From the NCBI GenBank assembly GCA_019749945.1, contig JAIEPF010000003.1, forward strand, positions 186,001 to 250,000: a stretch of 64,000 nt of DNA, in the 5' to 3' direction. The translations under genes were made by a program, and so were the position numbers. Source of the stretch: Burkholderiales bacterium. GTDB lineage: Bacteria > Pseudomonadota > Gammaproteobacteria > Burkholderiales > SG8-41. Numbering within the stretch: the first letter of the stretch is position 1; every line of letters starts with the position of its first letter. Below, in pieces: positions 1 through 9,866 of the stretch. The notes beneath the pieces are model-generated. The model ran no database searches. It had not been told where the DNA came from and saw nothing but the letters and a program-made list of their open reading frames with translations.

Positions 1-1
1 C

Positions 2-292
2 CTCGACATCACGGTGTGGCGCAAGTTTGTCGACGAGAAAAAGGTCGATACCTCCAAAGTGAATGTGTTTTACACCACGCCGCCGTACTACAACTACAAC
101 TGGTCGGTCCATGCCGACATGCCGGCCGCGCTGCGCGAACGCATCACCAGGGCATTGCTCGACCTGTCGATGGCAACGCCGGAGGGCAAGGAAATCCTGA
201 CCCTCAACCGCGCGACAAAATACATCCCGACCAAACCGGAAAATTACAAAGACCTGGAGACCGCCGGTCGCAGTGCCGGCCTGATCAAATAA
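2..292 (+). CDS. phnD: Phosphonate-type ABC transporter substrate-binding protein, C-terminal fragment (PhnD-like)
   Basis: The reading frame is already open at the left edge and ends at TAA 290-292, so only about the last 96 residues are present. The residues include a tyrosine-rich stretch (TTPPYYNYNW) and a helical tail typical of periplasmic PhnD/PtxB-type binding proteins. In that family the C-terminal lobe closes over the phosphonate or phosphite ligand. It stands directly upstream of an ATPase and two permeases on the same strand, which supports the transporter assignment. The N-terminus, signal peptide and most of the ligand pocket lie outside the window, so the substrate cannot be judged. 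Confidence 0.7.
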   Translation, partial: LDITVWRKFVDEKKVDTSKVNVFYTTPPYYNYNWSVHADMPAALRERITRALLDLSMATPEGKEILTLNRATKYIPTKPENYKDLETAGRSAGLIK

Positions 293-307
293 CCGTCAGG
301 CAGCCGC

Positions 308-1135
308 GTGCAAATCTCCATCGAGGGTCTTGCGGCCCGCCATCCGGCGGCCGCAGCCGGCAGCACGCCGGCGCTGAAGCCTTTGACCCTGGCCATACAA
401 GCCGGCGAGCAGATCGCCGTCATCGGACCTTCAGGCGCCGGCAAGACCACGCTGCTCCACGCGCTGGCCTGTGCGCTGAAGCCTGCCGCAGGCCGCCTGC
501 AACTGGACGGCATTGATCCATGGTCCCTGTCCGTGGCGCGGCTGCAAAAGCTGCGCGGCCGGCTGTTTCTGGCGCCGCAGACGCCGCCGCTGCCGCCCCG
601 GCAGCGGGTCATCACCTCGGTGCTGGCGGCGCGGCTGCCGCAGCAGTCCCTGCTGGCCAGCCTGCGCTCGCTGTTTTATCCCACGCATATTGCCGAAGCC
701 GAAGCGGCCCTGGCCCGCTTCGACCTCGCCGGCAAACTGTGGGATCGCGTCGACCGCCTCTCGGGCGGCGAGCGCCAGCGCGTCGGCCTCGCCCGCGCAC
801 TGGTGTCCAGCGCAAGGCTGTGGCTGGTGGATGAACCGCTGTCGTCGCTCGATCCTTCACGGGTCGAACTCGCCATCGACGCGCTGACCCAATCCGCGCG
901 GGATTGCGGCGCCACCCTGATCACAACGCTGCACCAGGTCGACGTGGCGACGCGTTTCCCCCGCGTCATCGGACTGCGCGACGGCGAACTGCAATTCGAC
1001 CTGCCCTCGCATGAAGTGTCGCGCGAACGGCTGGGCGCACTCTACGCCCAGCACGAACACGAACTGCTGGGTGCGCCGCCGCCCGGTGAAGACGAGCCCG
1101 GCGGGAAACAGCCGGCGGCCATGTACTGCCGGTAA
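308..1135 (+). CDS. phnC: Phosphonate-type ABC transporter ATP-binding protein
   Basis: 275 aa from a GTG start 15 nt after the substrate-binding gene. Visible ATPase motifs are Walker A GPSGAGKT (residues 40-47), the ABC signature LSGGERQR (about 152-159) and Walker B LWLVDEP followed by the D-loop SSLD (about 171-181). The H-loop follows in TTLHQVD. The protein would power uptake through the two downstream permeases. Size and arrangement fit PhnC. The C-terminal 20 residues are Gly/Pro-rich and look unconserved. A related small-anion importer (phosphite, for example) cannot be excluded from sequence alone. Confidence 0.85.
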   Translation: MQISIEGLAARHPAAAAGSTPALKPLTLAIQAGEQIAVIGPSGAGKTTLLHALACALKPAAGRLQLDGIDPWSLSVARLQKLRGRLFLAPQTPPLPPRQRVITSVLAARLPQQSLLASLRSLFYPTHIAEAEAALARFDLAGKLWDRVDRLSGGERQRVGLARALVSSARLWLVDEPLSSLDPSRVELAIDALTQSARDCGATLITTLHQVDVATRFPRVIGLRDGELQFDLPSHEVSRERLGALYAQHEHELLGAPPPGEDEPGGKQPAAMYCR

Positions 1136-1144
1136 CAGTCCGCC

Positions 1145-1990
1145 TTGAACTCACCCGCCTCCACCACGTTTACGCCACCGCAACTGCGCGACCCGGCCTG
1201 GATATCACGCCTGTTCTGGATATGCGCTGCGCTGGTGCTGCTGGCTCCCGCGTTGTTCCTGACGGAATTCAGACCCTGGACCCTGTTTGAGCCGGCGGCC
1301 CTGAAATCGACACAGCGTTTTCTCGGCGATTTTTTCCCGCCGAAGATCGAAGCTGAATTCCTGCTGCTGGTTGCGCGCGAATGCTGGCGCACCGTCGCCA
1401 TCGCCACCGCCGGCATGGCGCTCGCATTGCTGCTGGCGATTCCGCTGACGCTGATATCCACCAGCGCGCTTTCGGTTTCAGCCTTGCCGGGACGCATGCA
1501 TGCGCTGCCGTTCATCGTGCGCCAGGGAGTGCGCTGGCTGCTCATTCTGCTGCGCAGCGTGCCCGAGCTGGTGTGGGCGCTGGTTTTTGTGCGCGTCGTC
1601 GGCCTCGGCCCCACCGCCGGCGTACTGGCCATCGCCCTCACCTACGGCGGCATGCTCGGCAAGGTTTACGGCGAGATCCTCGAAAGCGACGAATCCCATG
1701 CCACCAACACGCTGCTGCGCAACGGCGCGGGCCGTCTGCAGGCCTTTTTTTACGGCCTGCTGCCGCAGAGCGCCGCGGAACTGACCAGTTATACGGTGTA
1801 TCGCTGGGAATGCGCGATCCGCTCCTCCGCGGTACTCGGCTTCGTCGGCGCCGGCGGACTCGGCCAGCAGATGGACAACTCGATGAAAATGTTCCAGGGC
1901 GGCGAAGTCGCCACCATGCTGATCGTGTTCATGCTGCTGGTCGGACTCGCCGACTATGCCAGTGCATGGTTGCGAAAGGTGCTGGCATGA
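1145..1990 (+). CDS. phnE: Phosphonate-type ABC transporter permease, first copy
   Basis: 281 aa, TTG start 9 nt after the ATPase gene. Several hydrophobic membrane segments are visible (about residues 22-42, 80-105, 130-155, 160-180, 250-275). The conserved cytoplasmic coupling region of binding-protein-dependent permeases (GLLPQSAAELTSYTVYRWE, then VGAGGLGQQ) lies near residues 205-245. It overlaps the second permease gene by ATGA, which implies translational coupling. Two dissimilar PhnE-like permeases in tandem suggest a heterodimeric channel. Confidence 0.83.
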   Translation: MNSPASTTFTPPQLRDPAWISRLFWICAALVLLAPALFLTEFRPWTLFEPAALKSTQRFLGDFFPPKIEAEFLLLVARECWRTVAIATAGMALALLLAIPLTLISTSALSVSALPGRMHALPFIVRQGVRWLLILLRSVPELVWALVFVRVVGLGPTAGVLAIALTYGGMLGKVYGEILESDESHATNTLLRNGAGRLQAFFYGLLPQSAAELTSYTVYRWECAIRSSAVLGFVGAGGLGQQMDNSMKMFQGGEVATMLIVFMLLVGLADYASAWLRKVLA

Positions 1991-2829
1991 GCAGTCCGAA
2001 CAAAGCGCCGGCGCTGGCAGCCAACGAAACCTACCGGCTGCCGCCAAAAATTTTTGATGCGCGTTGCGCCGCATGCTGGTTCATGCTCGGCCTTGCCCTG
2101 CTGACTGCCGCGAGTTTCCTGACCCTGGACCTGCAGTGGACAAAATTCCTGTCGCTCGATGCGGCGCAGAAAATGGGCAAATTCCTGGGTGAGCTGCTGT
2201 CCCCCGCAACAAACCCCGCATTTCTGCAGAAACTGGCGCGGGCCAGCCTGGAAACCATCGCCATGTCGGCCCTGGGCACCCTGCTCGCCGCGATGGCGGG
2301 ACTGGCGCTGGCGCTGCCGGCAAGCCGGACGCATGCCGGCGACCCCGCCCGCTGGCGCGCAGTGACGCGGCTGGTCCTGAACGGCCTGCGCTCGATTCCG
2401 GAACTGGTGTGGGCGGCGCTGCTGATCATCTCCGCCGGACTCGGCCCATTTGCCGGCACGCTGGCGCTGGCCTTCCACACCACCGGCGTGCTCGGCCGGC
2501 TGTTTGCCGAGGCGATCGAGAATGCACCGCCCGGACCTGCATTCGCGCTCCGCGTGCAGGGCACGCCCGCGGGCCGGGTATTCCTCTATTCGACATTCGT
2601 GCAGGTTTTGCCGCAATTGCTGTCGTACACGCTGTATCGCTGGGAAAACAACATCCGCGCAGCCGCGGTGCTGGGCGTGGTCGGCGGCGGCGGGCTCGGA
2701 CAGATGCTGGCCTTCCACATGGGCTTGTTCCACATGAACGAGACCAGTTCGATCCTGATCGCGATGATCCTGCTGGTCGCACTGGTCGACTTCGCCTCCT
2801 ACATCTCGCGGCGCATCCTGCAGAAATGA
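1987..2829 (+). CDS. phnE: Phosphonate-type ABC transporter permease, second copy
   Basis: 280 aa. The ATG overlaps the stop of the preceding permease (ATGA at 1987-1990). It has the same architecture as its neighbour: an N-terminal membrane span near residues 28-45, further spans, and the coupling region (YSTFVQVLPQLLSYTLYRWE, then VGGGGLGQM) around residues 198-240. It is last in the four-gene transport operon; the next gene downstream is on the opposite strand. The two permeases share motifs but differ enough to be paralogues rather than a recent duplication. Confidence 0.83.
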   Translation: MSSPNKAPALAANETYRLPPKIFDARCAACWFMLGLALLTAASFLTLDLQWTKFLSLDAAQKMGKFLGELLSPATNPAFLQKLARASLETIAMSALGTLLAAMAGLALALPASRTHAGDPARWRAVTRLVLNGLRSIPELVWAALLIISAGLGPFAGTLALAFHTTGVLGRLFAEAIENAPPGPAFALRVQGTPAGRVFLYSTFVQVLPQLLSYTLYRWENNIRAAAVLGVVGGGGLGQMLAFHMGLFHMNETSSILIAMILLVALVDFASYISRRILQK

Positions 2830-2853
2830 GGCCCGGCTCCGCTTGAAGAGCGC

Positions 2854-4392
2854 TCAGTCAGAGCCGCGCCGGCTGAAATGCCGCAGCCGGAAACCGAGCA
2901 AACACAGGGTGGCGAAATAAACACCGCCGCCGGCAAACACCAACAGCGCCAGGCGCCAGAGACGTTCGTACGCGGACGCCGCCAGCCAACTCGTCGTAGT
3001 CCCCGACAACATCCACAACACGACAGCCATCACATACACCGCCAGCGCCAGCTTGAGCAAAAAAACACCCCAGCCCGGTTGCGGCCTGTAAATCCCGCGG
3101 CTGCGCAGGCCGCGTAGCAGCAGCACCGCGTTGAGACAGGCGCCGAGACTGATCGACAACGCCAGCCCGGCATGGCGCAGATCCCAGATCAGCACCAGGT
3201 TCAGCAACTGCGTAAACAGCAGCGTGACCACCGCAATTTTCACCGGCGTGCGGATGTCCTGGCGCGCATAAAAACCCGGCGCCAGGACTTTCACCGCAAT
3301 CAATCCGACCAGGCCGACGGAGTATGCGATCACGGCATGGCGGGTGTTGATGACATCGGTCGCGGTGAATGCGCCATAGTGAAACAGCGTGGCCACCAGC
3401 GGCACCGCCAGCAGCGCCAGCGCCGCGGCCGCGGGCACCGCCAGCAGCAGCGTCAGGCGCAGGCCCCAGTCGAGAAGCTCCGAATAGGCCTGCGGCGTTT
3501 TTTCCGCATGGCTGCGCGCCAGGCTGGGCAGCAGGATGGTACCCAGCGCAACACCGAGCATGCCGGCGGGAAATTCCATCAGGCGATCGGCAAAGTAGAG
3601 CCAGGTCACGCTGCCGGTCACCAGGAACGAGGCAAATACGGTGTTGATCAGCAGGCTGATCTGTCCGACCGACACGCCGAACACCGCGGGCGCCATTTGT
3701 TTCAGCACCCGCCGCACACCTTCATCGCGAAAATTCAGGCGCAGCCGCGGCAACATGCCGATGCGCGCCAGGAACGGCAACTGGAACGCCAGTTGCAATA
3801 CACCGCCGAAAAACACCGCCCACGCCAGCGCCATCACCGGCGGGTCGAACCACGGCGCCGCAAACAGCGCAAACCCGATGAACGACAGGTTGAGCAGCAC
3901 CGGCGTGAACGCCGGCACCGCGAAACGGCTCCAGGTATTGAGGATGCCGCCGGCGCAGGCCGTCAGCGCGATGAACAGGATGTACGGAAACACAATGCGC
4001 AGCAGGTCGACGGTCAGCGCAAATTTTTCCGGGGTCGCGGTGAAACCCGGCGCGCTGATGGTAACGATCAAGGGGGCCGCCACCACGCCCACCGCCGTGA
4101 CCAGTATCAGCGCCACCGTCAGCACCGCCGCCACATGGTCAACCAGCAGACGTGCATCCGCCGCACCGCGGCGGTTCTTGTATTCGGCAAGGATGGGCAC
4201 GAAGGCCTGCGAAAACGCGCCTTCGGCAAACAGGCGCCGCAGCAGGTTGGGGATCTTGAATGCGACAAAGAAGGCGTCGGTCACCAGCCCGGCGCCGAAA
4301 ACCCGGGCAATCACCGCATCGCGCACGAAACCCAGCACGCGGGACAACAGCGTCATGCTGCTGACCGTGGCTAACGCCTTGAGTAGATTCAT
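2854..4392 (-). CDS. murJ: Lipid II flippase MurJ
   Basis: 512 aa integral membrane protein of the MOP exporter superfamily, the expected length for MurJ. It begins [25 protein letters not shown], and the segment [14 protein letters not shown] with the later [20 protein letters not shown] is the family hallmark. About 14 hydrophobic segments are visible. In this family the protein moves lipid-linked peptidoglycan precursor across the inner membrane. It is divergently oriented from rpsT with about 130 nt between them, the usual neighbourhood in betaproteobacteria. Confidence 0.95.
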   Translation of the reverse strand: MNLLKALATVSSMTLLSRVLGFVRDAVIARVFGAGLVTDAFFVAFKIPNLLRRLFAEGAFSQAFVPILAEYKNRRGAADARLLVDHVAAVLTVALILVTAVGVVAAPLIVTISAPGFTATPEKFALTVDLLRIVFPYILFIALTACAGGILNTWSRFAVPAFTPVLLNLSFIGFALFAAPWFDPPVMALAWAVFFGGVLQLAFQLPFLARIGMLPRLRLNFRDEGVRRVLKQMAPAVFGVSVGQISLLINTVFASFLVTGSVTWLYFADRLMEFPAGMLGVALGTILLPSLARSHAEKTPQAYSELLDWGLRLTLLLAVPAAAALALLAVPLVATLFHYGAFTATDVINTRHAVIAYSVGLVGLIAVKVLAPGFYARQDIRTPVKIAVVTLLFTQLLNLVLIWDLRHAGLALSISLGACLNAVLLLRGLRSRGIYRPQPGWGVFLLKLALAVYVMAVVLWMLSGTTTSWLAASAYERLWRLALLVFAGGGVYFATLCLLGFRLRHFSRRGSD

Positions 4393-4434
4393 TTTTTCAG
4401 GATTTCGACGGTAGCGGGGCCGTCATCGCCGGAC

Positions 4435-4463
4435 TTGCGGAAGGAGCAGGATTTCTTTATCAT
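4435..4463 (+). promoter_or_regulatory. Predicted sigma-70 promoter of rpsT
   Basis: TTGCGG at 4435-4440 and TATCAT at 4458-4463 are separated by 17 bp, about 60 nt before the rpsT start codon. The fit to the housekeeping promoter is good by spacing and fair by sequence. It lies between divergent murJ and rpsT. Confidence 0.55.
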
Positions 4464-4522
4464 TGCGCCCTTTTCCGAATCACCCAGAACTGTTCTTTTT
4501 CCGAACGAAATCCGGAGTTTAC

Positions 4523-4786
4523 ATGGCCAATACCGCTTCAGCCAAAAAAGCCGCCCGTCAGGCCGTCAAACGCCGCGCCAGCAACATGGCACAACGCTCC
4601 GCGCTGCGCACCGCGATGAAAGATGTGCGCAAGGCCATTGCCGCAGGCGACAAAGCCGCCGCCCGCGCCATGTTCCAGAAATCGGTGAGCAAGATCGATT
4701 CGATCGCCGACAAGGACATCATGCACAAGAACACGGCTGCCCGTCACAAGAGCCGCCTGAACGCCGCCATCAAGGCGATGGCCTAA
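4523..4786 (+). CDS. rpsT: 30S ribosomal protein S20
   Basis: 87 aa, starting [18 protein letters not shown], the conserved S20 N-terminus. It is rich in Lys, Arg and Ala and ends [12 protein letters not shown] as expected. An ATG 60 nt upstream in frame would add 20 residues unlike the family. The start at 4523 has a purine-rich site (CCGGAG) just upstream and gives the standard length. S20 binds 16S rRNA early in small-subunit assembly. It sits next to murJ, a common arrangement. Confidence 0.97.
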   Translation: MANTASAKKAARQAVKRRASNMAQRSALRTAMKDVRKAIAAGDKAAARAMFQKSVSKIDSIADKDIMHKNTAARHKSRLNAAIKAMA

Positions 4787-4795
4787 GCAAAACCG

Positions 4796-4813
4796 CCGGC
4801 CGGCTTCGGCCGG
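4796..4813. terminator. Strong GC hairpin after rpsT
   Basis: A 7-bp perfect stem (CCGGCCG, 4796-4802; CGGCCGG, 4807-4813) follows the rpsT stop by 10 nt. There is no U-tract, so it may be a weak or factor-assisted terminator between convergent rpsT and the DUF3579 gene. Confidence 0.4.
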
Positions 4814-4830
4814 AGCAAGGATGCTCCGGT

Positions 4831-5184
4831 TCAGGCGCCGCGGGCACCCGGCGGATCCATCGCATCACGCAGCGCCGCCTCCGCCGCCAGATCCTCCGGT
4901 CGTTTCGCCTTGCGCCCCGGCCGCAGTTTCAACCGATTGTCCCGCGCAAACTGCAGCAGAAATGCAAACGCCGGCGGATCGCGATTTTCCAGCACGCGGT
5001 CAACCGCCACACAGCGCACGCCGCCGGCCATGATCGGCTTCAGAAACGGCGAATAGGCGAGATAACCCTCGGCGCTGAACACGGACAACATGCCGCTCAG
5101 GCGCTCGGCCCAGTCGCTGGGGCGGAAGGTTTCGCCGGTTTCGGTAATGCCCTGGATGACGATTTCTGGCGCGTCGTCGAACAT
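4831..5184 (-). CDS. DUF3579 domain protein
   Basis: 117 aa from the ATG at 5184. A longer in-frame start at 5271 exists, but its extra 29 residues do not look like the family and have no ribosome site. The core EIVIQGITETGETFRPSDWAERL followed by a short conserved stretch containing CVAVDR matches the small cytoplasmic DUF3579 family, found mainly in betaproteobacteria and often beside arginine genes. No function is known for this family. The C-terminal 25 residues are charged and probably disordered. Confidence 0.72.
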   Translation of the reverse strand: MFDDAPEIVIQGITETGETFRPSDWAERLSGMLSVFSAEGYLAYSPFLKPIMAGGVRCVAVDRVLENRDPPAFAFLLQFARDNRLKLRPGRKAKRPEDLAAEAALRDAMDPPGARGA

Positions 5185-5347
5185 GATCCGGTCCCAAGTT
5201 TTGTGCCGGTAAAAGTCTAGCAGAAGCACCCTGATTTCGCTCTGTACAGCGGTGGAAATTTCACTTGCCAAGCAAAACCGGCTTGGATAAGAATAGCCGC
5301 ACCGGCGGCGTCAGGCCGCCGTCTGTTTTTGTGGAGGTCGATACACC

Positions 5348-6547
5348 ATGTCGCATGTGATGAACACCTATGGCCGGTTGCCGGTCAGCTTTGAGCGCGG
5401 CGAAGGCGTCTGGCTCTGGGACACCGCGGGCAAGCGCTACCTCGACGCGCTCGCCGGTGTCGCCGTTTGCGGACTGGGTCACTGCCATCCGCGCTACACC
5501 GCCGCGCTGCAGGCGCAGGCCGGCAAGCTGGTGCACACCTCCAACATCTACGGCATCACGCTGCAGGAACAGCTGGCCGACCGCCTCGCTGCGCTGTCCG
5601 GCATGGACAACGCCTTTTTCTGCAATTCCGGCTGCGAGGCCAACGAGGCCGCGATCAAGCTGGCGCGGCTCTACGGCCACCAGAAGGGCATCGAAGCGCC
5701 CGCGATCGTTGTCCTCGAGCATGCCTTCCACGGCCGCACCATCGCCACACTGTCGGCCACCGGCAGCCGCAAGGTGCAGGCCGGATTTGAGCCGCTGGTC
5801 GCGGGTTTTGTGCGCGTGCCCTTTGACGACCTCGAAGCCGTGCGCCGGGTCGCCGAGAACAACCGCAACGTCGTCGCCGTACTGGTGGAGCTGATCCAGG
5901 GCGAAGGCGGCGTCAATGTCTGCCACGACGATTACCTGCACGGCCTGCGCGAAATCTGCGACGCCAATGGCTGGCTGCTGATGCTCGATGAAGTACAGAG
6001 CGGCATCGGTCGCACCGGAAAATGGTTTGCATTCCAGCATTCCGGCGTGAAGCCCGACGTGATGTCGCTGGCCAAGGGCCTCGGCAACGGCGTGCCCATC
6101 GGCGCCTGCCTTGCCGCCGGCCCGGCGGCAAAACTGTTCAGGCCCGGCCATCACGGCTCGACCTTCGGCGGCAACCCGCTGGTCTGCGCCGCGGCGCTGG
6201 CCACACTCGCCATCATCGAGGAAGACGGCCTGATGAAAAACGCCGAGGCCATCGGCGACTTCATCCGCGCGCAGTTCCGCGAGCGCCTGTCCGGCCTGCC
6301 CGGTGTGCGCGACATCCGCGGCAAGGGCATGATGATCGGCATCGAACTCGACAAACCGTGCAAGAACATCGTCGAACGCGCACTGCACGCCGGCCTGCTG
6401 ATCAATGTCACGGCAGACAATGTGATCCGGCTGCTGCCGCCGCTGACCTATACGCGTGAAAACGCGCTGCACCTGGTCGACCACCTCACCCCGCTGATCA
6501 AGGACGAGCTCGCGAAGCAGGCTGCGCCGCAATCGGCCGCCGCCTGA
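5348..6547 (+). CDS. argD: Acetylornithine aminotransferase
   Basis: 399 aa, class III PLP aminotransferase. The glycine-rich FCNSGCEANEAAIKLAR, the metal-free PLP aspartate region LMLDEVQSGIGRTG and the Schiff-base lysine in SLAKGLGNGVP (Lys243) are all present. It carries a strong ribosome site (GGAGGT) before ATG 5348. It converts N-acetylglutamate semialdehyde to N-acetylornithine in arginine synthesis. The enzyme may also serve lysine synthesis as succinyl-DAP aminotransferase. argF follows 36 nt downstream and argG after that, forming an arginine block. Confidence 0.93.
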   Translation: MSHVMNTYGRLPVSFERGEGVWLWDTAGKRYLDALAGVAVCGLGHCHPRYTAALQAQAGKLVHTSNIYGITLQEQLADRLAALSGMDNAFFCNSGCEANEAAIKLARLYGHQKGIEAPAIVVLEHAFHGRTIATLSATGSRKVQAGFEPLVAGFVRVPFDDLEAVRRVAENNRNVVAVLVELIQGEGGVNVCHDDYLHGLREICDANGWLLMLDEVQSGIGRTGKWFAFQHSGVKPDVMSLAKGLGNGVPIGACLAAGPAAKLFRPGHHGSTFGGNPLVCAAALATLAIIEEDGLMKNAEAIGDFIRAQFRERLSGLPGVRDIRGKGMMIGIELDKPCKNIVERALHAGLLINVTADNVIRLLPPLTYTRENALHLVDHLTPLIKDELAKQAAPQSAAA

Positions 6548-6583
6548 TCGCAGCGGCCGGTCTGGCCGCGCTCCCGGAACACC

Positions 6584-7504
6584 ATGCAACTCCGCCATTA
6601 CCTCCAGTTCAGGGATTTCAGCGCCGCCGAATACGAGCTCCTGTTTTCACGCGCGCTGTGGATCAAGGAACGGTTCAAGCGTTATGAGCCGTACCTGCCG
6701 CTGCACGACCGCACGCTGGCGATGATCTTCGAAAAAAACTCGACGCGCACCCGCGTCTCCTTCGAGGCCGGCATGCTGCAGATGGGTGGCTCGGTGATCA
6801 ACCTCACCTCGAGCCAGACCCAGCTCTCCCGCGGCGAACCGATCGAGGATGTTGCACGCGTAATCACGCGCATGGTCGACGTGGTGATGATCCGCACCTT
6901 TGAGCAGGAGATCATCAACCGTTTCGCCTCGCATTCGCGGGTGCCGGTGATCAACGGCCTGACCAACGAATATCATCCCTGCCAGATCCTCGCCGATATT
7001 TTCACCTTCATCGAACACCGCGGCTCGATCCGCGGCAAAACCGTGGCCTGGATCGGCGACTCGAACAACGTCTGCAACACCTGGCTGCAGGCGGCGGAAG
7101 TGCTCGACTTCAATGTGCATGTCTCGACGCCGCCCGGTTATGAAGTCGAACCGGAACGCGCCGGGCTCTATGGCACCGACCATTACGAGGAATTCAGGGA
7201 TCCGCTGGACGCGACGCGTGACGCCGACCTGGTCACCACCGACGTCTGGACCAGCATGGGCTTCGAGGCCGAGAACGAGGAACGCAAGCGCGACTTCGAG
7301 GACTGGTGCGTCGATGCCGACATGATGCGCATCGCAAAAAAAGACGCGCTGTTCATGCACTGCCTGCCCGCGCATCGCGGCGAAGAAGTCACCGCCGAAG
7401 TCATCGACGGCCCGCAAAGCGTGGTGTGGGACGAGGCGGAGAACCGTCTTCATGCGCAAAAAGCGCTGATGGAATTCCTCTTGCTCGGCAAGATCGAAAC
7501 ATGA
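6584..7504 (+). CDS. argF: Ornithine carbamoyltransferase
   Basis: 306 aa. The carbamoyl-phosphate motif STRTR is at residues 53-57 and the ornithine-site motif HCLPAHRGEEV begins near 259. It makes citrulline from ornithine and carbamoyl phosphate, acting between ArgD and ArgG. The protein ends AQKALMEFLLLGKIET. The same peptide, AQKALMEFLLLG, is encoded again 146 nt downstream after a palindromic insert, so the 3' end of the gene has been partly duplicated. The copy kept on the enzyme looks complete, so activity is probably intact. Confidence 0.95.
   Translation: MQLRHYLQFRDFSAAEYELLFSRALWIKERFKRYEPYLPLHDRTLAMIFEKNSTRTRVSFEAGMLQMGGSVINLTSSQTQLSRGEPIEDVARVITRMVDVVMIRTFEQEIINRFASHSRVPVINGLTNEYHPCQILADIFTFIEHRGSIRGKTVAWIGDSNNVCNTWLQAAEVLDFNVHVSTPPGYEVEPERAGLYGTDHYEEFRDPLDATRDADLVTTDVWTSMGFEAENEERKRDFEDWCVDADMMRIAKKDALFMHCLPAHRGEEVTAEVIDGPQSVVWDEAENRLHAQKALMEFLLLGKIET
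7452..7491 (+). repeat. Direct repeat copy 1, inside the argF 3' end
   Basis: A 40-nt segment matching 7598-7637 at 36 of 40 positions. Both copies encode AQKALMEFLLLG in frame. The four mismatches show the duplication is not recent. Confidence 0.85.
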
Positions 7505-7516
7505 ATCAGCGCGCGC

Positions 7517-7598
7517 TTTGGGTTCTGGAGGAGGCTAACTTGCCTTGGCAAGTTAAGGCATCGGGTTCTCCCGATGCCGGCCGACACCAAAACCCAAA
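7517..7598 (+). repeat. Palindromic insert between the two argF-end repeats
   Basis: An 82-nt element with nested symmetry. The outer arms TTTGGGTTCTGG (7517-7528) and CCAAAACCCAAA (7587-7598) are inverted repeats with one mismatch. Inside are two perfect hairpins, 7537-7544 with 7547-7554 (AACTTGCC) and 7557-7565 with 7570-7578 (GGCATCGGG). This resembles a miniature palindromic mobile element. No transposase is nearby. Confidence 0.7.
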
Positions 7599-7637
7599 TG
7601 CGCAAAAAGCGCTGATGGAGTTCCTGCTGCTGGGCAA
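7598..7637 (+). repeat. Direct repeat copy 2, downstream of argF
   Basis: Second copy of the 40-nt argF 3'-end segment (see 7452-7491), 146 nt further on. It keeps the coding sense of the ArgF tail. Confidence 0.85.
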
Positions 7638-7679
7638 TGTCACGCCGTAAACCAATCCGACTCACCCTGATCTGAAAAT

Positions 7680-8912
<1,233 letters not shown>

Positions 8913-8942
8913 GAAACGCAAGAAATAAAGGAAAAAGGACTC

Positions 8943-9248
8943 ATGCAGTTCGATAATGTCTCGGTCGTCAAAAAAGCCAACGTCTATTTCGACGGCAAAT
9001 GCGTCAGCCATACCGTGATCCTCGCCGGCGGCGTGCGCAAATCGGTGGGCGTGATCCTGCCCTCGAAATTAACCTTCAATACCGACGCGCCCGAGCGCAT
9101 GGAAATCATCGCCGGCAGCGGCCGCTACAAACTCGCCGGCGCCGACTGGAAAAAAGTCGCCGCTGGCGAAAGCTTCGATGTCCCGGGTAAATCCAGTTTC
9201 GACATCGAGCCCGCCGAAGCACTGCATTACGTCTGCCATTTTGGTTAA
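8943..9248 (+). CDS. ppnP: Pyrimidine/purine nucleoside phosphorylase
   Basis: 101 aa small cupin-like protein. The start [20 protein letters not shown] and the block [18 protein letters not shown] are characteristic of the PpnP (YaiE, DUF1255) family, which phosphorolyses several nucleosides to free base and ribose-1-phosphate. An AAAGGA ribosome site precedes the ATG. It lies between argG and the proteasome-like gene on the same strand. No catalytic acid or base is assignable by eye. Confidence 0.87.
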   Translation: MQFDNVSVVKKANVYFDGKCVSHTVILAGGVRKSVGVILPSKLTFNTDAPERMEIIAGSGRYKLAGADWKKVAAGESFDVPGKSSFDIEPAEALHYVCHFG

Positions 9249-9263
9249 AGCGCGACCGAACCA

Positions 9264-9857
9264 ATGACCACCATAGTTGTGGTGCGCAAGGACCGCGGCG
9301 TCGCCATCGCCGCCGACACCATGACCAAATGGGGCTCGGGCAAGGAAACCGCGGAATACATCGCCAACCACGGCAAGCTGCTGCAGATCGGTGACAGCTG
9401 GCTGGGCCTCACCGGCAACGCGACCTTCAAGACCATACTCGCCGATTATTTTGCGCGGCCCAAGGTGAAGCCCCGCTTCGACACGCCGATGGCCATCTTC
9501 CGCACCTGGCAGACGCTGCATGCCGTGCTGAAAAGCGACTATCACCTGCTGCCCGGCGGCCATGACGAGGAAGCACTGGAATCGACGCGGTTTGATGCGC
9601 TGATCGCCAACAAACACGGCATCTTCGGCGTGGTCGCGCACCGCACGGTACAGGAATTCACCCGTTATTACGCCTTCGGCAGCGGCAGCAGTTACGCCAT
9701 GGGCGCGCTGCATGCGCTGCACGGCCAGCGTGGCCTCGACGCCGAAACCCTGGCGCGCCGTGCGGTGGAGGCGGCGGCGGAATTTGACGATGCCACCGGC
9801 CTGCCGATCGACGCCCACCACATTGCACTGCAGGCAAGCCGCAAACGCGCCCGCTGA
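9264..9857 (+). CDS. Betaproteobacterial proteasome homologue (BPH), self-compartmentalising peptidase
   Basis: 197 aa. After removal of Met1 the chain begins TTIVVVRKDRGVAIAADT, placing a nucleophilic Thr1 and Asp17 exactly as in HslV. A lysine in NHGKLLQIGD (about residue 37) fits the catalytic Lys33 position. The GSGSSYAMGAL block is the conserved proteasome-fold segment. Length and details fit BPH rather than HslV, and no hslU ATPase adjoins it. In the family the protein forms ring-stacked particles without a known dedicated ATPase. It is 15 nt downstream of ppnP and may be co-transcribed with it. Confidence 0.8.
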   Translation: MTTIVVVRKDRGVAIAADTMTKWGSGKETAEYIANHGKLLQIGDSWLGLTGNATFKTILADYFARPKVKPRFDTPMAIFRTWQTLHAVLKSDYHLLPGGHDEEALESTRFDALIANKHGIFGVVAHRTVQEFTRYYAFGSGSSYAMGALHALHGQRGLDAETLARRAVEAAAEFDDATGLPIDAHHIALQASRKRAR

Positions 9858-9866
9858 GCCCCCTCC

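Larger units (their letters stand above)
7501..7650 (+). pseudogene. 49-codon frame with a duplicated argF C-terminus
   Basis: The ATG overlaps the argF stop (ATGA). The frame crosses the palindromic insert and ends with NAQKALMEFLLLGNVTP, a second version of the ArgF tail in a different frame from argF itself. It is most simply the displaced 3' end of argF rather than a functional gene. A ribosome site is not obvious, though coupling to the argF stop could allow translation. Confidence 0.5.

Noticed and set aside
3172-4374. Long plus-strand open frame opposite murJ
   Set aside because: Gln/Arg/His-rich translation typical of an antisense shadow of a GC-rich membrane protein gene.
5261-6598. 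445-codon minus-strand frame opposite argD
   Set aside because: Shadow frame of argD; no ribosome site or family motif.
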